From: Bacteroidota bacterium
GTDB lineage: Bacteria > Bacteroidota > Bacteroidia > Chitinophagales > Chitinophagaceae
DNA: 64,000 bases
Reading direction: 5' to 3'
NCBI GenBank assembly: GCA_023422835.1
Contig: JAFAGI010000009.1
Location: 93,160 to 157,159 of the forward strand
The translations under genes and the position numbers were made by a program. Each line of letters opens with the position of its first letter. Position 1 is the first letter of the stretch. Below, one piece after another: positions 44,639 to 54,045 of the stretch. The notes beneath the pieces were generated by a model. The model searched no databases. It saw only the letters and a list, made by a program, of their open reading frames with translations, and was not told where the DNA came from.

Positions 44639-46735
44639 TTAGTTCTCTTCTTTATGCAACGGGTCTTTTTCATTAGGTGCCTCCCCGTATGGCGGTACGC
44701 CTGTGCTGACGCCGCCATCAGTCTGGTGATGAGCTATCAGATCGTCTTCATTAATTTCATACGGGCGCTTGCCGATGAGTTTTTCCACGTCTGCCTTATA
44801 CAGCACTTCTTTTTCCAACAACTCCTTGGCCAATTTTTCAACTTCGTCTTTTTTCTCAGTCAGCAAAGCAAGTGTGCGCTGGTAAGCTTCTTCTATAATG
44901 CGTCTTACTTCTTCATCTATCAGCTTGCCTGTTTCTTCAGAGAAAGGCTTGGTAAATGTATTTTCTGCCTGCGGATCGTAATAGCTGATGTTGCCCACCT
45001 TATCGTTCATACCGTACACCATGATCATGGAATAAGCGATTTTGGTTACCTGTTGCAGGTCGTTGGATGCACCGGTTGAAATTTTCCCGAAAAATATTTG
45101 CTCCGAAGCTCTTCCGCCAAGCGTCATACAGATCTGGTCGTTGAGCTGATCGGTGTTGTAAAGATATTGCTCTTTAGGTGTATATTGCGCGTAACCTAAT
45201 GCTGCCGTACCTCTTGGCACTATGGTTACTTTCAACAGCGGATAAGCGTGCTCCAAGAACCACCCGCATATAGCATGGCCTGCTTCGTGATAGGCAATGA
45301 TCTTTTTTTCATGCGGTGCAATGATCTTATTCTTTTTTTCCAAGCCTCCGATCACCCTGTCAATGGCGTCCTGGAAGTCTGAAAAGTCTACCCTGTCCTT
45401 GCCTTTACGCGCAGCTATGAGGGCTGCTTCATTGCACACATTGGCAATGTCTGCTCCGGCAAATCCGGGTGTTTGTTCCGCCAGTTTATTCAGGTCAAGA
45501 TCTTGCGATACTTTAATGGGTTTCAGGTGCACTTTAAAAATCTCTTCCCTTCCTTTCACATCCGGAAGGTCTATGCTTATCTGCCTGTCGAAGCGGCCGG
45601 GGCGCAGCAATGCAGAGTCGAGTACATCCGGGCGGTTTGTAGCCGCTAGGATGATGATGCCGCTCTCGCCGCCGAAACCATCCATTTCTACCAGGAGCTG
45701 GTTCAGGGTATTTTCGCGCTCGTCATTGCTCATCATCAGGTTTTTTCCACGTGCCCTTCCGATCGCGTCGATCTCATCAATAAAAATAATACACGGCGCT
45801 TTTTCTCTTGCCTGCTTAAAGAGGTCGCGCACACGGCTGGCTCCCACGCCTACAAACATTTCCACAAAATCAGAACCGCTCAAGCTAAAGAATGGCACCT
45901 GTGCTTCGCCTGCCATAGCTTTGGCGATCAGGGTTTTACCTGTTCCCGGCGGGCCTACCAGTAATGCGCCTTTTGGGATTTTACCACCGAGGCTGGTGTA
46001 TTTTTTAGGATTTTTCAGAAAGTCCACGATTTCCATCACTTCCACCTTTGCTTCGTCTAAGCCTGCTACATCTTTAAAAGTGATGTCTACTTTAGAACCT
46101 TTTTCGAACAATTGTGCCTTGGATTTACCGATGGAAAAAATCCCTCCGCCACCACCGCCACCGCCACCGGCAGCGCCGCTCATCTTACGCATCAGCAGTA
46201 TCCAGATGAATACCATGAATATTAAAGTGATGATGGTGCTGAACCATCCGCTCGACATCCAGCTCCCTTCGTCAGTCACGCGGGAATCTATCTTAGTCAC
46301 TTCAGGGTGCTTTTCATAGAAGTCTTTCATGCCCATTGCATAAGCATCCCAGCTGATCACATTGAAATAAAACAACGGCTCGGTGGTCGCAACTGTTTTT
46401 AACACGTTTGAGTCGGGGAGGTTTTTGAAAAACTGCTGGTAATACGGCTTTGAAAGGCTGTCTTTTTTTATATAAACGCGCACCAGCTCTTTGTTTTTCA
46501 CTTCATCAACCTTAAGCACATCGCCATGCAGTAGCATATTTTGTTTAAATGCCTGCTCGGTAATAGCTCTTGAATCGGCTGCCGGCGACTTGCCGAACAT
46601 TACATAGCCGATGATAGCCATAGTGATGATCACATAGATCAGGTACACATTGCGGCCGCCGTTGCCGGGCCTTTTGTTGTTTCTGAAATTGCCTTTATTG
46701 AAATCAGGCATTTTTGGGCGTTTATCGTCTGCCAT
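44639..46735 (-). CDS. ftsH: ATP-dependent zinc metalloprotease FtsH
   Basis: Membrane-bound AAA+ protease that degrades membrane and regulatory proteins. It has 698 residues. The N-terminal cytoplasmic tail is basic (1-29), TM1 about 30-47, a periplasmic FtsH_ext domain 48-162, and TM2 about 163-182. An unusual stretch of ten glycines broken by Ala follows at about 187-198, then the AAA domain with Walker A GPPGTGKT at 261-268 and Walker [12 protein letters not shown] near 316-326, and the M41 domain with HEAGH at 483-487. rsfS lies 44 bases upstream on the same strand. A strong terminator lies downstream. Confidence 0.95.
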   Translation of the reverse strand: MADDKRPKMPDFNKGNFRNNKRPGNGGRNVYLIYVIITMAIIGYVMFGKSPAADSRAITEQAFKQNMLLHGDVLKVDEVKNKELVRVYIKKDSLSKPYYQQFFKNLPDSNVLKTVATTEPLFYFNVISWDAYAMGMKDFYEKHPEVTKIDSRVTDEGSWMSSGWFSTIITLIFMVFIWILLMRKMSGAAGGGGGGGGGIFSIGKSKAQLFEKGSKVDITFKDVAGLDEAKVEVMEIVDFLKNPKKYTSLGGKIPKGALLVGPPGTGKTLIAKAMAGEAQVPFFSLSGSDFVEMFVGVGASRVRDLFKQAREKAPCIIFIDEIDAIGRARGKNLMMSNDERENTLNQLLVEMDGFGGESGIIILAATNRPDVLDSALLRPGRFDRQISIDLPDVKGREEIFKVHLKPIKVSQDLDLNKLAEQTPGFAGADIANVCNEAALIAARKGKDRVDFSDFQDAIDRVIGGLEKKNKIIAPHEKKIIAYHEAGHAICGWFLEHAYPLLKVTIVPRGTAALGYAQYTPKEQYLYNTDQLNDQICMTLGGRASEQIFFGKISTGASNDLQQVTKIAYSMIMVYGMNDKVGNISYYDPQAENTFTKPFSEETGKLIDEEVRRIIEEAYQRTLALLTEKKDEVEKLAKELLEKEVLYKADVEKLIGKRPYEINEDDLIAHHQTDGGVSTGVPPYGEAPNEKDPLHKEEN

Positions 46736-46779
46736 TCTTGAAAATCTTTTATTTTAATCCATTCTTCTCTTAAGAAAAT

Positions 46780-47187
46780 TTATGCCTCTTCGTAAACCTT
46801 TTCCTCCGCATCGCTCCAGAGTTCTTCCAGCTTATAAAAGCTTCGTACGTTCGGCAGCATCACATGTACCACCACATTGACATAGTCGAGCAATACCCAC
46901 TGCAATGACTGGATACCTTCCCGCTTAAATGGCAACTCCCCGCATTTGTCTTTTACTTCTTCATCTACAAAATCAGCAATAGCTTTTACCTGCGTAGTGC
47001 TGGTAGCCTCGCAGATGATAAAAAAATCTGCGACTGCCTCATCAATTTTACGAAGATCAAGGGAAAGAATGTTCTCGCCTTTTTTTTCCTGTATGGCGTT
47101 GACAATAACTTTTAGGATTTTTGAATTTTTGGCGAGTCTCTGAACTTTTTTCGTGCGCGTTGTGGTTTCGATTTGTTGTTTACCCAA
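46780..47187 (-). CDS. rsfS: Ribosome silencing factor RsfS
   Basis: A 135-residue protein that binds ribosomal protein L14 and blocks subunit joining in starvation. It has the typical IVNAIQEKKGENILSLDLRKIDEAVADFFIICEA region and WVLLDYVNVVVHVMLPNVRSFYKLEELWSDAE, the usual DYgdvVVHvf...FYdLErLWgDA end. The start is a TTG at 47187 (MGKQQIE...); no ATG is available in the frame just upstream or early in the protein. ftsH follows after 44 bases. RsfS-ftsH adjacency is common in Bacteroidota. Confidence 0.88.
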   Translation of the reverse strand: MGKQQIETTTRTKKVQRLAKNSKILKVIVNAIQEKKGENILSLDLRKIDEAVADFFIICEATSTTQVKAIADFVDEEVKDKCGELPFKREGIQSLQWVLLDYVNVVVHVMLPNVRSFYKLEELWSDAEEKVYEEA

Positions 47188-47311
47188 AAAGAATGATGTT
47201 TTTGTTGTTAAAAATTGATTCGTTAAATTCCGTCCTTACAGCCTTGCATGCGATGTAAAAACGCAGCAAAAACCTATCTTCGCAAATGTAATAATCTTTT
47301 CATTAAAATAA

Positions 47312-48061
47312 ATGCAAATCTTAGGTACACACATGCATGTGCTGCAAGAAACAGACAGCTCCAACAACTATGCCATGCAAATGATTGAACAAAACAGTGC
47401 AAAGCATGGAGATGCCTGGCTGGCTATACACCAGACACAGGGTAAAGGACAGAGAGGCAAGCAATGGGTAAGTGAGAAAGGTAAAAATATTACACTCTCT
47501 ATTGCCGTGAAGATAGATAACGCGGGCATTACAGAGCAATTTTATTTCCTGGCAGCTATGGCGCTTGCAGCCCGTTCCTTATTCGCCAGATATGTATATG
47601 AAGCAGATAAAGTAAAGTTAAAGTGGCCCAATGATGTTTATTGGGGTGACATAAAGGCAGGCGGCATTCTCATAGAGAATAAGATCAGCGGACAAAACTG
47701 GAAGTGGGCTGTGGTAGGATTTGGCATCAATGTAAACCAGGAGGAGTTTGAGACTTCTTTCAGCAAGAAAGCCGTATCCCTGAAAATGATCAGGGGCGTG
47801 GAGTTTGACGTGGAAACGCTGGCACAGGAATTATGCACCGAAGCAGACAAATGGTTTCAAATATTTGAAGATAAAGATTACCAGAAAATATTGCAGGAAT
47901 ACAATCAACATCTCTATAAGAAAGGTGAAAAAGTAAGATTGAAAAAAGATACTTTTTTTGAAGCCGAGGTAATTGGCGTAAACAGCGACGGCGAATTAAT
48001 GGTAAAAACAGATATGCTGGAATCTTTCGGTTTTGGCGAGATAGAGTGGGATTTTCAATAA
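47312..48061 (+). CDS. birA: Biotin-[acetyl-CoA-carboxylase] ligase
   Basis: A 249-residue monofunctional biotin protein ligase. It has no N-terminal helix-turn-helix, so it is not a repressor. The catalytic region includes QTQGKGQRGKQWVSEKGKNITLSI (the GRGRRGRxW biotinyl-AMP loop) and VKLKWPNDVYWGDIKAGGILIE, followed by the C-terminal SH3-like domain. It attaches biotin to the carboxylase carrier protein. The MBL hydrolase gene begins 6 bases after its stop, and the TlpA-like, folD and queE genes follow in the same direction at short spacing. Confidence 0.92.
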   Translation: MQILGTHMHVLQETDSSNNYAMQMIEQNSAKHGDAWLAIHQTQGKGQRGKQWVSEKGKNITLSIAVKIDNAGITEQFYFLAAMALAARSLFARYVYEADKVKLKWPNDVYWGDIKAGGILIENKISGQNWKWAVVGFGINVNQEEFETSFSKKAVSLKMIRGVEFDVETLAQELCTEADKWFQIFEDKDYQKILQEYNQHLYKKGEKVRLKKDTFFEAEVIGVNSDGELMVKTDMLESFGFGEIEWDFQ

Positions 48062-48067
48062 AAGCTT

Positions 48068-48709
48068 ATGATAAAAGTTGCGAGTTATACCTTCAATCCG
48101 TTCCAGGAGAATACATATGTTTTGTCTGATGATAAAGGCAGGGCAATTATCATAGACCCCGGTATGTATTTTACAGCGGAAAACGAGCGGATGGATCAGT
48201 GCATTTTACGCGAAGGCCTTACGGTACAACAACTGATCAATACACACTGCCACATAGACCATATTTTTTCTGTAGAAAGAATTTCAAAACAATACAGCCT
48301 TCCTTTAGGCATTCACCCCGCAGAGAAAGAATTTCTCGACCGTGGCAATGAAATGGCTTCTGCATACGGCCTGAACTTTGAACCTTACACCGGCAGGATC
48401 TATTATCTCAGAGAGGATGATAAGATCACACTCGGAGATGATGAATTGCTGGTGATAGAAGCTCCGGGCCACTCTCCCGGCAGCGTGTGTTTTTATTGTG
48501 AAAAACAGAAATTCCTTATAGCAGGTGATGTGCTGTTCCGCGAAAGCATCGGCAGGACTGACCTGCCGGGCGGCAGCCATACACAACTGATCAACAGTAT
48601 TCAGACAAAAATTTATACGCTTCCGGATGATGTGGTGGTTTATTCAGGCCACGGGCCTACAACCACTGTCGGCCACGAAAAGAAGCACAACCCCTTTATA
48701 ACCAAATAA
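48068..48709 (+). CDS. MBL-fold metallo-hydrolase (glyoxalase II-like)
   Basis: A 213-residue cytoplasmic enzyme. The metal-site motif reads NTHCHIDHI (family THxHxDH), the second His is in the EAPGHSPGSVCFYC segment, the Asp in IAGDVLFRESIGRTDLPGGS, and the final His in YSGHGPTTTVGHEK. The GRTDLPGG and GHGPxTTxGxE signatures place it in the hydroxyacylglutathione hydrolase-like/persulfide group. A hydrolase for a thioester is likely, but the substrate is open. It starts 6 bases after birA. Confidence 0.87.
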   Translation: MIKVASYTFNPFQENTYVLSDDKGRAIIIDPGMYFTAENERMDQCILREGLTVQQLINTHCHIDHIFSVERISKQYSLPLGIHPAEKEFLDRGNEMASAYGLNFEPYTGRIYYLREDDKITLGDDELLVIEAPGHSPGSVCFYCEKQKFLIAGDVLFRESIGRTDLPGGSHTQLINSIQTKIYTLPDDVVVYSGHGPTTTVGHEKKHNPFITK

Positions 48710-48731
48710 TTCATTTAAATATTCTACTAAA

Positions 48732-49910
48732 ATGTTTTTTAAAAAGAACCTTCTGCTACTGGCTATCATCGTACTACTTGCAGCCTGCAACTCAAAAAAT
48801 GACGGAGGCAAATTTACAGTGTCAGGAAAGCTTGTAAACCTGAAAGCCACCAATATTTCCCTGGACCAGCTTACATTTGAGTCTACACCGGCACAAACCA
48901 TAGACACGACAAAAATAGCTAATGACGGCAGCTTTCAGCTGGAAGCACATGGCAGCGAGGAAGAAGGCGTATACCGCCTGGTGATAGATGGCAGCGAAAG
49001 CAATCAATGGATATTTATTAACGACAATCAAGACATCACCGTTACGCTCGACGGCAAAGACCTGATGAATTCAAAAGCCGAAGGATCGCCACAAACAGCG
49101 GAACTGTATACATTCTTAGGCGAATACCGTGTAAAGGATTCCTTGCTGATGCAGGACCTGGTAAAGCTGGAGGCGCTGGAAACCAAAACTACCCGCAGCG
49201 CATCTGAAGACAGCCTGATCACGGCGCTGAACAACAGCAGGCAGCCAAAGATTGATGAACTGAACAAGACTGTCAAGAACTTTGTTGAAAACGCTAAAAG
49301 CCCCGCTGCGGTTTACTTTGCCATAGCTGCACTAGCTACCAGGAGCATGGAACCTGCAGCGCTGGCATCCTTGTCTAAATCAGCGGCAGCTAGGCACAAA
49401 GGCCATAAAAAGTTAAGCGACCTGTCCGGTTTTATAGACAAACAATTGAAGGCTGTGAATTCCGGCGGTGACCAGGCCGGCAACGGATATGCACTGATGA
49501 ACCAGCAGGCTCCCGACCTGGAGATGCAGACACCGGACGGTAAAAACATGAAGATCTCTGACTTTAAAGGCAAGTACGTGCTGGTAGACTTCTGGGCAAG
49601 CTGGTGCGGCCCCTGCCGTGGTGAAAACCCCAACCTGGTAGCAGCCTACGACAAATACAAAGCAAAGAACTTTACCATCCTGGGCGTATCGCTGGACAAG
49701 GATAAAGCTGCCTGGGTAAAAGCTATTAAAGACGACAAGCTTACCTGGAGCCACATGAGCGACCTGAAGTTCTGGGAATCTGCCTCTGTGCCTGCATACG
49801 GCTTCCAGGGCATACCGTTCAATGTATTGCTTGATCCGTCAGGAAAAATTATTGCCAATGACCTCAGAGGAGGCGATTTAGATAAAAAGCTCGCTGAAAT
49901 TTTAAATTAA
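48732..49910 (+). CDS. TlpA/ResA-like thiol-disulfide oxidoreductase with DUF4369 domain, lipoprotein
   Basis: A 392-residue protein. The signal peptide ends in LLAAC (Cys near residue 19). An N-terminal DUF4369 beta domain follows (about 25-130), then a charged helical region (about 130-245), then a redoxin/thioredoxin domain (about 255-392) with the active site WCGPC at 291-295 in FWASWCGPCRGENPN. Bacteroidota proteins of this plan sit in the periplasm and reduce or oxidise client cysteines, for example in cytochrome c maturation. It is 22 bases downstream of the MBL gene and 21 bases upstream of folD. Confidence 0.9.
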   Translation: MFFKKNLLLLAIIVLLAACNSKNDGGKFTVSGKLVNLKATNISLDQLTFESTPAQTIDTTKIANDGSFQLEAHGSEEEGVYRLVIDGSESNQWIFINDNQDITVTLDGKDLMNSKAEGSPQTAELYTFLGEYRVKDSLLMQDLVKLEALETKTTRSASEDSLITALNNSRQPKIDELNKTVKNFVENAKSPAAVYFAIAALATRSMEPAALASLSKSAAARHKGHKKLSDLSGFIDKQLKAVNSGGDQAGNGYALMNQQAPDLEMQTPDGKNMKISDFKGKYVLVDFWASWCGPCRGENPNLVAAYDKYKAKNFTILGVSLDKDKAAWVKAIKDDKLTWSHMSDLKFWESASVPAYGFQGIPFNVLLDPSGKIIANDLRGGDLDKKLAEILN

Positions 49911-49931
49911 AACAAGAATAATACTTTTAGA

Positions 49932-50819
49932 ATGGAATTACTGGATGGCAAAAAAGTTGCTGCTTCTGTGAAGGAAACCATTAAACAGGAAGTGGATGAG
50001 CTGGTGAAGAATGGCAAACGCGCGCCGCACCTGGCCGTAATACTGGTGGGCAACAACGGCGCCAGCGAAACCTATGTGGCAAGCAAACAGCGCTCCTGTG
50101 CCGAAACGGGCATCACATCTACGCTGGTAAAATTAGAGGCTGATGTAACTGAGAAAGGATTGCTGAAAGAAATAAAGCAAATAAACAACAACCCGGAGAT
50201 TGACGGGCTGCTGGTGCAACTGCCTTTACCAAAGCACATCAACGAACAGCAGGTAATAGAAAGTATTCATCCGCTTAAGGATGTAGACGGCTTCCACCCC
50301 GTAAGCGCCGGCAACCTGATGCAGGGCTACCCTACTTTTATTCCCGCCACACCATTCGGCGTGGTGATGATGCTGCAGCATTACAACATTACAACCGCAG
50401 GAAAGCGTGCGGTAGTTGTGGGCAGAAGCAATATCGTGGGCAGGCCCATGAGCGTGCTGCTCAGCAGCAATACAGATTATGGCAATGCTACCGTGACCAT
50501 CTGCCACTCCCGTACCAAAGACCTGGAAAAGATCTGTGCCGAAGCAGATATTTTAGTTGCAGCCTTAGGCAAGCCGGGCTTTGTAAAAGCCCATATGGTA
50601 AAAGAAGGCGCCGTGGTGATAGACGTAGGCATCACGCGCGTGGAAGATGCAGCCAGCAAACGCGGCTTCCGCATCAAAGGCGATGTGGACTTTGCAGCTG
50701 TAGCGCCTAAAACCTCTTACATTACCCCTGTACCCGGCGGCGTGGGCCTGATGACTATTGCAGGCCTGCTGAAAAATACGCTAGCGGCTTATAAGTTGAA
50801 TAGCGGTTATACATCCTAA
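49932..50819 (+). CDS. folD: Bifunctional methylenetetrahydrofolate dehydrogenase/cyclohydrolase
   Basis: Cytoplasmic one-carbon enzyme that interconverts methylene-, methenyl- and 10-formyl-tetrahydrofolate. It has 295 residues. The catalytic-lysine motif YVASKQRSC, the substrate segment DGLLVQLPLPKHI, and PVSAGNLMQGYPTFIPATPFGVVMML are in order, followed by the dinucleotide-binding VVVGRSNIVGRPMSVLL and the C-terminal YITPVPGGVGLMTIAGLLKNTLAA. Length is normal. queE starts 12 bases after its stop. Confidence 0.95.
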   Translation: MELLDGKKVAASVKETIKQEVDELVKNGKRAPHLAVILVGNNGASETYVASKQRSCAETGITSTLVKLEADVTEKGLLKEIKQINNNPEIDGLLVQLPLPKHINEQQVIESIHPLKDVDGFHPVSAGNLMQGYPTFIPATPFGVVMMLQHYNITTAGKRAVVVGRSNIVGRPMSVLLSSNTDYGNATVTICHSRTKDLEKICAEADILVAALGKPGFVKAHMVKEGAVVIDVGITRVEDAASKRGFRIKGDVDFAAVAPKTSYITPVPGGVGLMTIAGLLKNTLAAYKLNSGYTS

Positions 50820-50831
50820 TGTTATTGTACA

Positions 50832-51455
50832 ATGAATAATGACGAATTGCTTCCGGTAATGGAATCTTTCTACACCATCCAGGGCGAAGGATATTTCCAG
50901 GGCCATGCCGCATACTTTATCCGGCTGGGCGGCTGCGATGTGGGATGCCATTGGTGCGATGTAAAGGAAAGCTGGAATGTTAATGCTCATCCATTATATA
51001 CCATTGATCAGATTGCGCACAAAGCGCTCAGTGAAGTTGGTGGCAATGCCCAAAATATTGTTGCAGTAATTACCGGTGGCGAACCTTTGATGCACAACCT
51101 CGATGCACTGACCGCAGCACTTCATGCACGGGGTTTTCAGACAAATATTGAAACATCCGGCGCACATCCGCCGAGCGGCGACTTTGACTGGATATGCCTT
51201 TCCCCTAAAAAATTCAAAGCAGCCCTGCCTGAGGTTATTGAAAAAGCCAATGAACTAAAAATTATTGTGTACAATAAATCTGATTTCATTTGGGCGGAAC
51301 AATATGCCAGTCAGGTAAACCGGCAATGCAAGCTGTACCTGCAACCCGAATGGAGCAAAGCGCAGGAAATGATACCGCTGATCATAGCGTACATCAGGCG
51401 AAACCCGAAATGGGAAATCAGCCTTCAGATACATAAATACATGAACATACCTTGA
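50832..51455 (+). CDS. queE: 7-carboxy-7-deazaguanine synthase
   Basis: A radical SAM enzyme that forms 7-carboxy-7-deazaguanine for queuosine. It has 207 residues. The cluster motif CxxxCxxC is at Cys 35, 39 and 42 (GGCDVGCHWCDVKESW), after the family start MESFYTIQGEGYFQGHAAYFIRLGG. VITGGEPLMHNLDALTAALH and LKIIVYNKSDFIWAEQYA fit the QueE barrel. No queC, queD or queF is in the window. It follows folD and is convergent with a small membrane gene. Confidence 0.92.
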   Translation: MNNDELLPVMESFYTIQGEGYFQGHAAYFIRLGGCDVGCHWCDVKESWNVNAHPLYTIDQIAHKALSEVGGNAQNIVAVITGGEPLMHNLDALTAALHARGFQTNIETSGAHPPSGDFDWICLSPKKFKAALPEVIEKANELKIIVYNKSDFIWAEQYASQVNRQCKLYLQPEWSKAQEMIPLIIAYIRRNPKWEISLQIHKYMNIP

Positions 51456-51471
51456 TACTGCGTGCAGGCTA

Positions 51472-51645
51472 TTATTGCTTTCTTTCCACGATCAGTGAGT
51501 AAATAATCAGTGCGGCTATGAGAGATCCGAAGAAGGCAAACGTGGGATTAAGACTCAGCATGGATTTTAATAAGTAATGAATACCCCCTGCCACAAGGCC
51601 CAGGATAATGTAAGGATACAAAGAATCGCTTCTGAATTTTTTCAT
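51472..51645 (-). CDS. Small membrane protein, function unknown
   Basis: 57 residues from the ATG (MKKFRSDSLYPY), chosen over an upstream ATG giving MPDNNYIRSM. Two hydrophobic helices (about 11-30 and 35-55: YIILGLVAGGIHYLL, FAFFGSLIAALIIYSLI) are joined by a short Pro/Asn turn, and the C-terminus is basic. It fits a small two-span membrane protein, but I know no family. It is convergent with queE, with 16 bases between. Confidence 0.45.
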   Translation of the reverse strand: MKKFRSDSLYPYIILGLVAGGIHYLLKSMLSLNPTFAFFGSLIAALIIYSLIVERKQ

Positions 51646-52238
51646 GCTGCGAATGTAATTATTATCCGGCAATGATAAGCATCCTGCTATATCAGGTGGA
51701 AAAAACAGGTATGGCGATTAAAAGAAAAAAGATAAACCTTCTCTGCGATCTTGGCGTATAAATATTTGCGCAACTTTGCGTGAAACAAAAACATTCAAAC
51801 TTTTTCTCGGTAAGCCATGACAAAATACAGCCATTTTGAAATGGTTAATAGCTCAAATCAGTTTAAAAGCTTCGATATTACTTAGGTGCCCAAACCAGGC
51901 GCCCGCCTGTCAGTGAGAGGAAGCAATGCACGGAAGGTGATTTATTCGCCCGAAAGATGTGATGTATTGCAGAGTGATTGCAGCGAAGCAATTGTTCCTG
52001 AGTGCAAATTGCTTCCGGGTTAGAGCCTGCGCGCGCAGGTCACCTTCAGGCGGGCTAGACTTTTTTGAGTCTTTTTGCGGCAATGGCAAAAAGAATATTT
52101 TTGTCTCAGTGAAAACACCTGACAAGGTTATATTCTTTACTTCTTATTTTCACCTTTTACTCACAAATCCCGTAAATGAGTTATATCATTTTTAATACTT
52201 AAGATTTAAAATAATTTTGCATTCTTAAAATCGAAGAT
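51646..52238 (+). other. Gene-free interval with degenerate repeats and promoter
   Basis: 593 bases without a credible gene. Bases 51736-51785 carry CTCTGCGATCTTGGCGTA and GCGCAACTTTGCGTGAAA, a degenerate dispersed-repeat type also seen near 19155-19345 and 56600-56770. Bases about 52045-52115 share the pattern of 25490-25550. A promoter-like element precedes the MFS gene. Confidence 0.5.
52212..52219 (+). promoter_or_regulatory. -7 promoter element for the OFA-type MFS gene
   Basis: TAATTTTG matches TAnnTTTG exactly, with a T-rich block at the -33 distance (52189-52192). The ATG at 52239 lies 19 bases downstream. Confidence 0.55.
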
Positions 52239-53513
52239 ATGAGGAACAATAGGTGGCTAATTGCCATAATGGGAACCGTGATCCAGCTGGGACTGGGAAC
52301 TGTGTATGCCTGGAGCTTTTTTCAAAAACCTATAGCGGATGCCTACCGTTGGAGCAACACAGAAGTAGCATGGGCATTCAGCCTTGCTATTTTTATGCTG
52401 GGCATATCCGCAGCCTGGGGCGGTGTGATCCTGCCGAAATACGGTCCTAAAAAGCTGGCTATAGCCGGCGGATTGCTGTACGCGCTGGGGTACTTTATTG
52501 CTTCCCTTGCCTTGCAGCAGCACAGTTTATTGCTGCTGTACCTTGGCTTTGGCGTGGTAGGAGGTATCGGCCTGGGGCTGGCATACGTAACGCCGGTAAC
52601 CACCGCCTCTAAATGGTTTCCCGATAAGCAGGGACTGGTGACGGGCATGGTAGTGATGGGCTTTGGCCTGGGCGCTGTGCTGATGTCTAAAATCCTGGCC
52701 CCGATATTTATGGATCTTACGGGCGGCAATATGAGCGCTGTGTTTATGTACATCGGCATTACACTTTTAATATTACTACCTTTATCGGCTTTATTCATGC
52801 GTTTCCCACCGGAAGAAAAGGATAAAAATGCAACCAAGGCAGTTTCAAGTGTTCTGCAAAATAATATCCCGGTAAGAAAAGCTATTTTCTCTAAGCAATT
52901 CCTGGTGATCTGGTTTATTTTTATGTTTAACGTTGTGGCTGGCATGATCTTTATTTCCTTTCAGTCACCCTTACTGCAAGACCTGATGAAGCTCAGGATG
53001 CCCGCAAATACTGATTTCCAGTCTCCCGAAACTGTGGCCGGGCTTGCAGCTGCCGGCGCTACGCTTATTGCGTTGAGTTCCATTTGCAATGGCTTGGGAA
53101 GGTTTGTGTGGGGGGCTGCCTCTGACAAGATCGGCAGGATACAGACATTCAGGCTTTTGCTAGGCGCACAGGCAATTGTGTTCCTGGCGCTGATATTTTT
53201 AAAGGAGCCGCTTATATTTTCAGTGCTGGTATGCTTTGTTTTGCTCTGCTACGGCGGAGGCTTTGGCGTGATACCTTCTTTTGTAAAAGACGTTTTCGGC
53301 GCAAGGCTGATGCCGGTTGTCTATGGCTCTATGCTTACCGCCTGGGGTGTAGGCGGCATCCTGGGCCCGCAGATTGTGGCTTACATGAAAGACCATTTCG
53401 GTGAAAAAGCAGGCGTGTATGCCTTTAGCGTAGGCCTGGTGATTTTATTGCTGGGATTTGTATTGTCACTGTTGTTTAAAAAAGATGAAAAATTTATGGC
53501 TTCGCAGGATTGA
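52239..53513 (+). CDS. OFA-family MFS transporter
   Basis: A 424-residue inner-membrane transporter with 12 hydrophobic helices. The first helix pair reads GTVIQLGLGTVYAWSFFQKPIADAYRWS, the OFA (oxalate/formate antiporter) family start. WGAASDKIGRIQTFR is the central A-like motif between helices 8 and 9, and GAVLMSKILAPIFMDLTGG is typical. Substrates in the family include oxalate, formate and other small monocarboxylates; none is implied by the neighbours. A 37-base gap separates it from the next gene. Confidence 0.85.
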   Translation: MRNNRWLIAIMGTVIQLGLGTVYAWSFFQKPIADAYRWSNTEVAWAFSLAIFMLGISAAWGGVILPKYGPKKLAIAGGLLYALGYFIASLALQQHSLLLLYLGFGVVGGIGLGLAYVTPVTTASKWFPDKQGLVTGMVVMGFGLGAVLMSKILAPIFMDLTGGNMSAVFMYIGITLLILLPLSALFMRFPPEEKDKNATKAVSSVLQNNIPVRKAIFSKQFLVIWFIFMFNVVAGMIFISFQSPLLQDLMKLRMPANTDFQSPETVAGLAAAGATLIALSSICNGLGRFVWGAASDKIGRIQTFRLLLGAQAIVFLALIFLKEPLIFSVLVCFVLLCYGGGFGVIPSFVKDVFGARLMPVVYGSMLTAWGVGGILGPQIVAYMKDHFGEKAGVYAFSVGLVILLLGFVLSLLFKKDEKFMASQD

Positions 53514-53550
53514 CAGCTTATTATCGCACGTTTATTGTGGTAATTAAATA

Positions 53551-53946
53551 ATGACGAATGAAATTATCCAATTATTTATTTACAGCCTGGTAATAGCCTG
53601 CATTGCCTGGACGGTGACGCATGAAGAAATATTCCGCGAGGCGCGGGATTATTGTGCAAACCAGGCCAGTACTTCCAAATCGTTTTTCCGGAAAAAATTC
53701 TTCTACGTCTTTACGTGTGAATATTGCTTCAGCCACTGGGTCACAATGTTGTTCCTGCTGCTTACCGGCTATAAACTCATTCTCCACGACTGGCGGGGGT
53801 ACATTATTTCAGGCTTCTCACTGGTTTTTATAGCTAATATTTACATGACCATCTTTGCCTTGCTACGCCAGGGGCTGAAAAAAGAGCGTATAGAGGCCAG
53901 CATCAAAGACGAAGAACTCAGGGAAATTAAGGAAGAAAACAGATAA
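53551..53946 (+). CDS. Small membrane protein with a CxxC motif, function unknown
   Basis: A 131-residue protein. A hydrophobic helix at about 5-20 is followed by a charged segment, then FTCEYCFSHWVTMLFLLLTGY (about 53-73, a CxxC before a helix), then another helix (about 82-103) and a charged C-terminal tail that is likely helical (RQGLKKERIEASIKDEELREIKEEN). The CxxC-W pattern at a membrane helix resembles DUF1360-like proteins, but I am not sure. It is 37 bases downstream of the MFS gene. Confidence 0.55.
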   Translation: MTNEIIQLFIYSLVIACIAWTVTHEEIFREARDYCANQASTSKSFFRKKFFYVFTCEYCFSHWVTMLFLLLTGYKLILHDWRGYIISGFSLVFIANIYMTIFALLRQGLKKERIEASIKDEELREIKEENR

Positions 53947-53983
53947 CAAACTTATAGCCAACCAGTTGCAAAGAGTAAAGGCG

Positions 53984-54000
53984 CCCGGTTCGCCACCGGG
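53984..54000 (+). repeat. Short GC-rich hairpin
   Basis: A CCCGGT arm, a five-base TCGCC loop and an ACCGGG arm upstream of the iron permease-like gene. No T-run follows, so a terminator is unlikely. Confidence 0.4.
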
Positions 54001-54045
54001 ATTACAATGGCGTGGATTTTGTTCACTTACCTAAAACAGATTAAC

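Noticed and set aside
45297..46319. A 340-codon open frame antisense to ftsH
   Set aside because: It is the complement of the conserved AAA domain and the Gly stretch (which gives a proline run); no family features.
51959..52195. A 78-codon plus-strand frame and a 71-codon minus-strand frame in the gap before the MFS gene
   Set aside because: Neither has family features, and both lie in repeat-like intergenic sequence.
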